Origin: an uncultured Eubacteriales bacterium
GTDB lineage: Bacteria; Bacillota; Clostridia; Oscillospirales; CAG-272
Direction: 5' to 3'
NCBI GenBank assembly: GCA_934433485.1
Contig: CAKRZR010000002.1
Span: forward strand, 62,001-126,000
DNA: 64,000 bases
The notes beneath the pieces are model-generated. The model saw only the letters and a program-made list of their open reading frames with translations. It was not told the origin of the DNA and searched no databases. The position numbers and the translations under genes are program-made. Shown here piece by piece: positions 57,916-64,000 of this stretch (its first letter is position 1; every line of letters starts with the position of its first letter).

Positions 57916-59199
57916 TTATTTCAGATAGATTTCCAATACCGGGATGTCGGCGCCCAGCGGCTTTTTGACCGGCAGCGGGATATGGACACGGCGGTTTTCC
58001 GCGTCGTAGGTAAACGGCAGCTCGGACGCATCGGAGAGGATCTGGATGTACTCGACATGCTCCGCCACCTCGCCGTTCAATGTGATCTTACCGAACGGCC
58101 AGGAGTACATGTGGAGATACAGCCGCTTCGTTTCCGGATTGTAGGTGTAGCGGCAGTCGCGCGGGCACACAAATTCGAGCGGCGCTTGCGTACAACCGTA
58201 AATGGCGCGGGAATGACGGCGCATCCATTTGCCTATACCGGCAAGTCTGTCGTACGCGCGCTCGTCAAATTCGCCGCGACCGGTCGGTCCCACATTCAGA
58301 AGCAGGTTGCCGCCCATGGATACGCTGTCGATGAGCATTTTCAATAGCTGATCGACACTCTTCCAGCTTTCCTCGTCGCGATAGTAGCCCCACGATCCGG
58401 AGAACGTATGGCAGCCTTCCCAGACCACGGGCACACCGTTTACCTTAACCCATTCGTCCGGCATATACTGCTCCGGCGTCTTGACGTCCTGGTCGATCTG
58501 GAGTCGGTCGTCGATGATGATGTTCGGATTGATGGCGCGGATCTTTTCCAAAAATTCCGCACTGCGCCAAACCTCCTTACCCTTTCCGGGGAATTTGTCA
58601 GACGCGCCGACGGAAAAGTCAAACCAGAGGATGTCGACGGGATCGTACCTTTTCAGAAGCTCCTCGGTCTGGTTGTGGAGGTAATCGACGTACCGGGACA
58701 GCACGCGATTCTTGTCCTCCGCAATGTATTCCTCGTTGTCGCGCATCGGGTGGCAGATGTCCACGGTGTAATCCGGATGGTGCCAGTCGAGCAGGGAGTG
58801 ATAGAAACCGGTGCGCAGTCCATGGGAACGGAACGCGTCCACCATCGGCGTGAGAATATCCTTGCCGTACGGCGTATTGGTCGATTTGTAGTCCGTGTAC
58901 GCGCTATCCCACAGGCAGAAGCCCTCGTGGTGCTTGGTGGTGATGACAAAATATTTCATCCCGGCATCCGCGGCGGCAGAAGCCCATTTTTCCGGGTCAT
59001 AGAGATCGGGATCAAAATGGCGGAAATACTTGTCGTACACCTCGGTCGGGATCCGGTCATGGCTTTTCAGCCATTCGTGTCTTGCGCCAAGTGCGTACAG
59101 TCCCCAGTGAATGAACATACCAAAGCGGTCATGCCGGAACCATTGGGTGTCGCCCGGCGTTTTTGCAGGCGTAAGCAGGGTCAGGTCTTCCAGTCTCAT
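57916..59199 (-). CDS. Alpha-L-fucosidase, GH29 family
   Basis: Retaining glycosidase releasing alpha-L-fucose from glycans. The 427-residue protein has FGMFIHWG at 26-33, FVITTKHHEGFCLWDS at 84-99, and the nucleophile Asp194 in DILWFDFS; the barrel is followed by a short beta domain (RLYLHMYSWPFGKITL). There is no signal peptide, so it acts on imported fucosylated oligosaccharides or glycosides. I chose ATG 59199 because GGAGG lies five bases upstream; the ATG four codons earlier has no space for one. It has its own promoter and terminator. No fucose-pathway genes are adjacent. Confidence 0.92.
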   Translation of the reverse strand: MRLEDLTLLTPAKTPGDTQWFRHDRFGMFIHWGLYALGARHEWLKSHDRIPTEVYDKYFRHFDPDLYDPEKWASAAADAGMKYFVITTKHHEGFCLWDSAYTDYKSTNTPYGKDILTPMVDAFRSHGLRTGFYHSLLDWHHPDYTVDICHPMRDNEEYIAEDKNRVLSRYVDYLHNQTEELLKRYDPVDILWFDFSVGASDKFPGKGKEVWRSAEFLEKIRAINPNIIIDDRLQIDQDVKTPEQYMPDEWVKVNGVPVVWEGCHTFSGSWGYYRDEESWKSVDQLLKMLIDSVSMGGNLLLNVGPTGRGEFDERAYDRLAGIGKWMRRHSRAIYGCTQAPLEFVCPRDCRYTYNPETKRLYLHMYSWPFGKITLNGEVAEHVEYIQILSDASELPFTYDAENRRVHIPLPVKKPLGADIPVLEIYLK

Positions 59200-59228
59200 A
59201 CATACCTCCATTGGTTTTGTGGTAGGAA

Positions 59229-59257
59229 AAGTATAGCATATCTAACGAAGGAAGTCA
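59229..59257 (-). promoter_or_regulatory. Promoter of the fucosidase gene
   Basis: TTGACT (59252-59257), 17-base spacer and TATACT (59229-59234) on the minus strand, 30 bases before the start codon. Confidence 0.8.
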
Positions 59258-59335
59258 AGAGCGTTGCGTGGAATTTGTATGGTTTTCTTCCAGTTCATCC
59301 AACTATTCTCATCGATTTTTTGGGTTTGTTGCAAA

Positions 59336-60238
59336 CTATTCCGTTTCTACGTTTTCCCGTTCTGCCTTCTTCTCCGCGCGTGCGTCCAGTATCTCCTGCA
59401 GCGGGAACACATATTTTGTGCCGCAGAACCGACAGCTTGTCTCAATATCGGTCCCTGCTTTTACAAGCTCCGCCATATCGGTATCGTTCAGTCCGACCAG
59501 GGCGGCTTTGTACCGGTCGCGGGCACAGTTGCAGCGGTATTCCGCCGTGAACTCGTCAAATAGGGTGTGTGGAATGCCGTCGAATACCATCTCAATGATG
59601 TCGTCCGCGGTTTTTCCGTCCGCGATCAGCTTCGACACCGTATTCATCACGTGAATATTCGCTTCCAGCCGATCGATAATCGCGTCGTCGGCGCCGGGCA
59701 TGAGCTGCAGAAGATACCCACCGGCGGCGGTACACATATTGTCCGTATTCACCCGTACGCCCAGCGCGCATACGGTCGGGGTCTGCTCACTGTTCGCGAA
59801 ATAGGAGGTGATATCCTCTGCCACTTCCCCGGACACAAGCGGACACACGCCAATATACGGCTCCCCGAGTCCAAGATCCTTGATGACATACAGCGTTCCT
59901 TTGCCGACAGCACCGCCAACGTCGAGCTTCCCCATCGCGTTCGGCGGCAGCTCCGCGTCCGGATTTTCCACATAGCCGCGCACGTTGCCCATGTAATCGG
60001 ACGTGCAGACCACCAGTCCCGCCGGTCCGTCGCCGCGCAGCTGTAATGTAAGGGAATTGTCGCGGTCTTTTAAGAGCGTTCCCATGAGAGACGCCGCTGT
60101 CAGGGTTCTGCCGAGCAGCGCCGTGGTCGTTTTGGAGGTATGATGGATCTCGCAGGAGCGGCGCACAATGTCGGTGCTGTCCATGACGAACAGTCTCGCC
60201 GAGCCGTCCTCCGTAATCGCGCGTTTGATGATTGCCAT
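59336..60238 (-). CDS. hslO: Redox-regulated chaperone Hsp33
   Basis: Cytosolic chaperone that is switched on by oxidation of its zinc-bound cysteines. The 300-residue protein has the Hsp33 N-terminal domain (IIKRAITEDGSARLFVMDST, TLQLRGDGP, GKGTLYVIKDLG, GVCPLVSGEVAED) and four C-terminal cysteines, 236, 238, 269 and 272, in CxC and CRFCG. The CxC-X30-CxxC pattern matches the redox switch. The ATG at 60238 follows AAAGGAAA. It follows the LysR gene closely and is probably in the same transcript from the promoter at 61896. Confidence 0.95.
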   Translation of the reverse strand: MAIIKRAITEDGSARLFVMDSTDIVRRSCEIHHTSKTTTALLGRTLTAASLMGTLLKDRDNSLTLQLRGDGPAGLVVCTSDYMGNVRGYVENPDAELPPNAMGKLDVGGAVGKGTLYVIKDLGLGEPYIGVCPLVSGEVAEDITSYFANSEQTPTVCALGVRVNTDNMCTAAGGYLLQLMPGADDAIIDRLEANIHVMNTVSKLIADGKTADDIIEMVFDGIPHTLFDEFTAEYRCNCARDRYKAALVGLNDTDMAELVKAGTDIETSCRFCGTKYVFPLQEILDARAEKKAERENVETE

Positions 60239-60258
60239 AGGGTTTCCTTTCCGAAAAG

Positions 60259-61149
60259 TCACAATCGAACTTTCCTTTCCTCTTTATTATATCCGTGGCA
60301 CAGCTCCATGAACGCGCGCGCCGCGTCTGTCAGGTACTTGTGCCGGTGATAGATGATCTTATATTTACGACGGAACGCGATCCCCGCGATCTCGATTTGC
60401 TTGAGTCCGGGATACCCATCCGCCATCCGCTTCGGGACCACGGCGATCCCCAATCCTTCCGCGGCGGCATGGAGCAGTGCGGCGGTGCTGAGACTTTCCC
60501 ACATCGGCTCCGGCATCGCGATTCCATGAGAGGTAAGCGTATCCGCGAACACCTCTCTCGTGCCGCTGCCCACCTCGCGCAAAAGAAGCTTTTGCTTGCC
60601 AAACGCCTCCGGTGTCAGTGTATCCGGAATATCCGCGTCCGCGGCGGCGAGAATGGCAAGCGAGTCCTCCAGAAAATCCTCGCATAAGAGATTGTCGTCG
60701 TGCACGGTACCCTCAATCAGAGCAAAATCGAGGGCATTCTGCAAAACCGCGTCCTGCAGGCGATCGGAACGGTCGATCCGCACGCGCAGCTCCGTTTCCG
60801 GTGAACATGCGGCAAAGGACTTCGCGAGATGCGGCATCAGTGCGGCGCCGATGGACACACTGCTGCCCACCCGGAGAAGCCCGCCGCGATTCCACGCACG
60901 GATGCTTTTTTCCATATCGTCAAAGGACAACAGAATGTCCTCCGCGCCCGCCAGGAACCGCTTGCCGGCTTCGCTCAGATACAGTCTGTGGGAAATGCGG
61001 TCGAAGAGCTTTACGCCGTAGTAATTCTCCAGCTCCGCGATGGCAAGACTGACTGCCGGCTGGGTCATATGGAGCCTTTCCGCCGCGCGCGTCGTATTGC
61101 ATCCGCAGGCACAGACCGTTTCAAATATGCGGATATGGCGCAGTGTCAT
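60259..61149 (-). CDS. LysR family transcriptional regulator
   Basis: A 296-residue LysR-type regulator. N-terminal winged helix-turn-helix: MTLRHIRIFETVC, NTTRAAERLHMTQPAVSLAIAELE with the recognition helix near residues 30-48, FDRISHRLYLSEAGK. The effector domain starts near residue 90 (LRVGSSVSIGAALMPHL) and includes REVGSGTRE, a substrate-loop pattern shared with CysB/Cbl-like and CysL-like members. The target is not clear; the closest neighbours are hslO and an HD hydrolase in the same direction, and there is no divergent partner gene. Ribosome binding site AAGGAGG. Confidence 0.92.
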   Translation of the reverse strand: MTLRHIRIFETVCACGCNTTRAAERLHMTQPAVSLAIAELENYYGVKLFDRISHRLYLSEAGKRFLAGAEDILLSFDDMEKSIRAWNRGGLLRVGSSVSIGAALMPHLAKSFAACSPETELRVRIDRSDRLQDAVLQNALDFALIEGTVHDDNLLCEDFLEDSLAILAAADADIPDTLTPEAFGKQKLLLREVGSGTREVFADTLTSHGIAMPEPMWESLSTAALLHAAAEGLGIAVVPKRMADGYPGLKQIEIAGIAFRRKYKIIYHRHKYLTDAARAFMELCHGYNKEERKVRL

Positions 61150-61167
61150 GCCGCACCTCCTTGTCGT

Positions 61168-61827
61168 TTACATCAGACTCTGTCCGTTGATGATGAGCCG
61201 GAACCGCTGTCCGAGCTTTTCCGCCGCCTTTTTACAGAGCAGCATCCGGGTCAGAAAAATCTCAAAATAGTCCGCCACCGCGCTGTACGCCGTGTCGATG
61301 TGCAGGCGCAGCCGAATTTCCCCGGCAGACGGATCGAGCTCCAGCTTGGATTCGTCCACGGAATAGTTCACGCGGTCGTGGATGTCAAAGCTTGCCGGAT
61401 CCATGTTGCGCACCCGGGAACGGCGCACGTCCGACTTATCGGCGAGAAACAGCGCCGCAGAGATCGCGTTGACCGGCGTACCGGTGCCTTCATCGTGATT
61501 GCCGATGGCGGTGACGATGTCCGCGATGTCCTCCGCGTCCATACCGAGCTTGTCCAAAATTCGGAACGCCATGACCGCGCCGCTCTGGGAATGATCCACC
61601 CGGTTGACAAGGTTGCCGATGTCGTGCAGATACCCCGCGATTTTCACAAGCTCTACGTCGTGCGCGCTGTAGCCAAAGGTGGCAAGGATTTCTCCCGCAG
61701 TTTCGGCAACCTTTGTCACATGGGCAAAGCTGTGCTCCGTATAGCCGAGCGCGCGCAGGGATTCATCCGCTTTCCGGATATAGGTGCGTATATTTTCATT
61801 CTGTTTGATCGATTCGTACGAGAGCAT
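61168..61827 (-). CDS. HD domain phosphohydrolase
   Basis: A 219-residue HD-superfamily protein with the metal-binding pattern H...HD...D: HSFAHVTKVAETAG, AGYLHDIGNLVNRVDHS, GNHDEGTG and LFLADKSDVRRSR. The C-terminal beta part (LRLHIDTAYSAVADYFEIF) resembles regulatory domains. Substrates of this branch are nucleotides or unknown phosphates; I cannot say which. Ribosome binding site GGAAGGAGA. It is the first gene of a unit with the LysR regulator and Hsp33. Confidence 0.85.
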   Translation of the reverse strand: MLSYESIKQNENIRTYIRKADESLRALGYTEHSFAHVTKVAETAGEILATFGYSAHDVELVKIAGYLHDIGNLVNRVDHSQSGAVMAFRILDKLGMDAEDIADIVTAIGNHDEGTGTPVNAISAALFLADKSDVRRSRVRNMDPASFDIHDRVNYSVDESKLELDPSAGEIRLRLHIDTAYSAVADYFEIFLTRMLLCKKAAEKLGQRFRLIINGQSLM

Positions 61828-61895
61828 ACGTTCTCCTTCCTTTACCGGAAAAATCGCCGCTTTCTTGTATATCCGGCAAAAAAACGCTCATACTA

Positions 61896-61924
61896 AGTAT
61901 ATCTCATAGAAACGAGGAAATCAA
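61896..61924 (-). promoter_or_regulatory. Promoter of the HD-LysR-hslO unit
   Basis: TTGATT (61919-61924), 17-base spacer and TATACT (61896-61901) on the minus strand. Its -35 box overlaps the ribosome binding site region of the divergent lipoprotein gene. Confidence 0.65.
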
Positions 61925-61926
61925 TC

Positions 61927-62217
61927 ATGAAATCGTTAAAAATCACTGCGGCTTTGTTTTTATCACTGCTTTTATTCGCCTCCTGCGGCGGAAACAACGA
62001 AACGGAAACGGACCAACCGGAATCGGGCACAGAATCGCGTGAAACCGTGCCGGACACAGAATCGGACACCATGGAGGAAACCGATCCGATCACAGACGCA
62101 CCCATGACCGACGACGAAGCAGCGGCACGATCCAAACGTTTGCGCGCCACAGCGAAAAAGCAGGCGGAAGCAATGGTAGACAAAGTGCGGTCCGCTCTCG
62201 ATCCGTATCTGCGGTAA
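61927..62217 (+). CDS. Small acidic lipoprotein of unknown function (96 aa)
   Basis: I do not recognise this protein beyond its lipoprotein type. Signal peptide MKSLKITAALFLSLLLFASCGG with lipobox FASC (Cys20), then a disordered Thr/Glu/Asp-rich stretch (residues 23-60) and a short amphipathic C-terminal helix (AARSKRLRATAKKQAEAMVDKV). The start follows GAGGAAA. It precedes spoVAD by 78 bases on the same strand, a position where spoVAC often lies, but it is unrelated to SpoVAC. It may be part of the sporulation unit or simply adjacent. Confidence 0.75.
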   Translation: MKSLKITAALFLSLLLFASCGGNNETETDQPESGTESRETVPDTESDTMEETDPITDAPMTDDEAAARSKRLRATAKKQAEAMVDKVRSALDPYLR

Positions 62218-62295
62218 AACCCGCGGGTCATTCCAACCCGGCACGATTTCAATGGTCGGAATCTGCCGCGGTACATAGTATTACGGAGGTACGCC

Positions 62296-63342
62296 ATGTT
62301 TTATACGCCAGAAAAACCGGTTCGCATCGTATCCGTCGGCGCCGTCGTCGGGAAAAAGGAGCGGTGCGGTCCGCTTGCAGAGACATTTGCCCCTTTCTTT
62401 GGCAGCATGGGCGATCCGGATGGTGAGGATCGGTTCGGGCAAAAGACCTTTGAAAAGGCGGAGGCGGAAATGCAGCGGCGCGCGGTCAGGCAGGCGTTGG
62501 AACGTGCGGGATGCACGGAATTGGACATTTCCCTGCTCTTTGCCGGAGATCTCGTAAACCAGTGCATTGCGTCCCATTACGGGCTTCTGTCGTTTGGAAT
62601 CCCCCACATTGGACTGTTTGGCGCGTGCTCTACAGCGGCGGAGGGACTGCTACTCGCGACAATGACGCTTGGGGGCGGTCGATGTGGGGCGCGCGCGGTG
62701 AATGTCACCTCGTCACACTACTGTACCGCGGAACGGCAATTCCGATTCCCATTGGAATACGGCGGACAGCGTACACCCAGCGCGCAATGGACGGTCACGG
62801 CGGCAGCGGCGTATGTCACCTCCATAGACGCGGCGGACATACCTGTGGCGGATGCGTATGTACCGGAGATACGCGCCGTGATGCCCGGTCGGATGGTGGA
62901 CGGCGGGATCCACGACGCAGGGAACATGGGAGCCGCGATGGCGCCCGCGGCACTGGATACGATCCTGCGCTACCATGCGGCGGATCCTGCCGGATTTCAG
63001 TCGCTAGATATGATCTGCACGGGGGATCTTGGCCGGGAAGGCAGCGCGATCCTTTGTGATCTCGCGTATACAAAAGGCGTTCCGATCGATCGGCTCCACG
63101 CGGATTGCGGCAAAATGATCTACGCGAACGACGACACCCATTCCGGCGGTTCGGGCTGCGGCTGTTCCGGCGCGGTCTGGGCGTGCGATATTCTCGAAAA
63201 CGTGCGGCGCGGGATTTTGAATAGTGTGCTGCTTGTCGGAACCGGCGCGCTCATGAACACAATGGCAGTCTGCCAGGGACAGACGATCCCCGGTATCGCG
63301 CACGCCGTACATGTAGTCGGACATTCCGCGAAGGAGAGATAA
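62296..63342 (+). CDS. spoVAD: Stage V sporulation protein AD
   Basis: Component of the SpoVA complex that moves dipicolinic acid into the forespore and out at germination; SpoVAD binds dipicolinic acid in Bacillus. The 348-residue thiolase-like protein has FAGDLVNQCIASHYG, IGLFGACSTAAEGLLLATM, NVTSSHYCTAERQFRFPLEYGGQR split across 130-155, TGDLGREGSAILCDL and DDTHSGGSGCGCSGAVW. The start follows ACGGAGG. It is two bases from spoVAE. Its presence indicates an endospore former or a recent descendant of one. Confidence 0.96.
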   Translation: MFYTPEKPVRIVSVGAVVGKKERCGPLAETFAPFFGSMGDPDGEDRFGQKTFEKAEAEMQRRAVRQALERAGCTELDISLLFAGDLVNQCIASHYGLLSFGIPHIGLFGACSTAAEGLLLATMTLGGGRCGARAVNVTSSHYCTAERQFRFPLEYGGQRTPSAQWTVTAAAAYVTSIDAADIPVADAYVPEIRAVMPGRMVDGGIHDAGNMGAAMAPAALDTILRYHAADPAGFQSLDMICTGDLGREGSAILCDLAYTKGVPIDRLHADCGKMIYANDDTHSGGSGCGCSGAVWACDILENVRRGILNSVLLVGTGALMNTMAVCQGQTIPGIAHAVHVVGHSAKER

Positions 63343-63344
63343 CC

Positions 63345-63701
63345 ATGGGATATGTTTACGCGTTTCTCGTCGGCGGTGCGCTTTGTGCAATCGCGCAGGT
63401 TCTGATCGATAAAACCTCGCTCACACCGGCACGGATCCTTGTGGCGTATGTAGTCGCGGGCGTGATTCTGGGTGGTGTGGGGCTGTACAAACCGCTTGTC
63501 GAGCTTGCCGGATGCGGTGCGACGACGCCATTATCGGGGTTTGGCAATCTGCTCGCGGAGGGTGTAAAAAAAGCGGTTGACACGGACGGATTTGCCGGAA
63601 TCTGGAAAGGCGGCATCACGGCGGCGGCAGGTGGGATCACAGCGTCCCTCTTTTTCGGACTGCTCGCAGCGCTGTTTTCCCGCAGTCGGCCGAAAGGATA
63701 A
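63345..63701 (+). CDS. spoVAE: Stage V sporulation protein AE
   Basis: Small membrane subunit of the SpoVA dipicolinate channel, 118 residues with three to four helices: YVYAFLVGGALCAIAQVLIDKT, ILVAYVVAGVILGGVGLY, and ITAAAGGITASLFFGLLAALF at the C-terminus. Family residues around PLVELAGCGATTPLSGFGN are present. It starts two bases after spoVAD behind AAGGAGAG. SpoVAC, the third core subunit, is not seen before spoVAD or after this gene in the window. Confidence 0.93.
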   Translation: MGYVYAFLVGGALCAIAQVLIDKTSLTPARILVAYVVAGVILGGVGLYKPLVELAGCGATTPLSGFGNLLAEGVKKAVDTDGFAGIWKGGITAAAGGITASLFFGLLAALFSRSRPKG

Positions 63702-63784
63702 TGGTTCTGCCTGTGGTCTTTCGGTCAAAAAACTGGTCATGCGCCAAGGAAAATGGAGCAAGCTCCGAATCGCGACAGTTGTAG

Positions 63785-63833
63785 TTGTGCAAGACGCACA
63801 ATTTGTAGCCCACAAAATATACAAGTTGCACAA
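63785..63833. promoter_or_regulatory. Nested inverted repeats upstream of the last promoter
   Basis: TTGTGCAA (63785-63792) is mirrored by TTGCACAA (63826-63833); inside lie TTGTGC/GCACAA (63785-63801) and TTTGT/ACAAA (63803-63817). No T-run follows. The cluster lies 58 bases before a strong promoter, so operator sites or a folded RNA are possible. I see nothing else in 63702-63890. Confidence 0.4.
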
Positions 63834-63890
63834 TCCAAAGTGTGCCGTGTCGGATCGTTCGGTCATTAGGGAGAATTGAGGAAAAACCTA

Positions 63891-63918
63891 TTGACTTTCC
63901 GGGAATTTAGAGTATAAT
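63891..63918 (+). promoter_or_regulatory. Promoter near the right edge
   Basis: TTGACT (63891-63896), 16-base spacer and TATAAT (63913-63918). It reads out of the window. Confidence 0.7.
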
Positions 63919-63979
63919 ATAGGTGTCGAAGGAAAAAGAAAAGAAACGCAAGCATCGGAAATGGCAAGTCCTCTTCGAC

Positions 63980-64000
63980 ATGGTAGATCCGATCGCGGAA
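63980..64000 (+). CDS. Start of a gene cut by the window edge
   Basis: From the GTG at 63923 the frame stays open to the window end and has coding-like, lysine-rich sequence (SKEKEKKRKHRKWQVLFD then MVDPIAE). The GTG lies too close to the -10 box to be inside the transcript unless it is leaderless; the next start is the ATG at 63980, which lacks a clear ribosome binding site. Product unknown, and the start choice is uncertain. Confidence 0.3.

Noticed and set aside
1..64000. tRNA, rRNA, CRISPR, insertion sequences, prophage
   Set aside because: I looked for GTTCRANNC arms, regular spaced repeats and transposase or integrase motifs and found none.

Overview
The window reads as a chromosomal segment of an anaerobic, probably gut-dwelling Clostridia (Firmicutes) bacterium of moderately high GC. 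The evidence is a clostridial dcw cluster that includes a SpoVD-like penicillin-binding protein, spoVAD/spoVAE sporulation genes, GatCAB instead of a glutaminyl-tRNA route, an operon for a V-type ATPase, cytosolic GH36 and GH29 glycosidases, and large lipoprotein sugar-binding proteins. MurE carries the DNPR motif of meso-diaminopimelate-adding enzymes. I see no insertion sequence, prophage, CRISPR array, tRNA or rRNA. Intergenic regions are short, and many carry near-consensus housekeeping promoters (TTGACA-N17-TATAAT type) and clear intrinsic terminators.

Layout. 1-1.3 kb (minus): methionine/cysteine-type ABC importer (metN, start of metI) behind a cysteine-rich leader peptide and an attenuator hairpin. 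1.5-5.1 kb (minus): two solute-binding lipoproteins and a small unknown gene. 5.2-6.0 kb (plus): glycerophosphodiester phosphodiesterase. 6.1-21 kb (minus): dcw cluster, transcribed mraZ-rsmH-ftsL-PBP-murE-murF-mraY-ftsW-murG-ftsQ-ftsZ; murB, murC, murD and ftsA are not in it. 21.5-25.6 kb (minus): nfo-gatC-gatA-gatB. 25.6-26.7 kb (plus): YihY/BrkB membrane protein. 26.6-26.8 kb: a possible small RNA. 26.9-28.6 kb (minus): mltG. 28.7-34.8 kb (minus): ftsK-tmk, then a DJ-1 / 5-formyl-THF cyclo-ligase / CPBP protease operon. 35-41.6 kb (minus): alpha-galactosidase with a binding protein, a sugar-phosphate isomerase-like protein, an ATPase and rarA. 42.2-51 kb (plus): nine-gene V-ATPase operon H-I-K-E-C-F-A-B-D. 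51.1-57.9 kb (plus): serpin-like lipoprotein, a tandem glycine riboswitch controlling an AGCS sodium/amino-acid symporter, and a GHL10-amidase lipoprotein. 57.9-61.9 kb (minus): alpha-L-fucosidase, Hsp33, LysR regulator, HD hydrolase. 61.9-64 kb (plus): small lipoprotein, spoVAD, spoVAE and the start of another gene.

How the parts fit. Most of the window serves envelope growth: precursor synthesis (MurE, MurF, MraY, MurG), septal polymerisation (FtsW, PBP), chain termination (MltG) and wall hydrolysis (GHL10-amidase). The V-ATPase proteolipid keeps the sodium-binding residues known from Enterococcus hirae NtpK, and a sodium-coupled amino-acid symporter lies nearby, which suggests that sodium matters in the energetics of this cell. 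Three binding proteins without adjacent permeases, together with cytosolic glycosidases, suggest scavenging of host or plant glycans. The most striking regulatory feature is the cysteine-rich leader ORF followed by a terminator upstream of metN.
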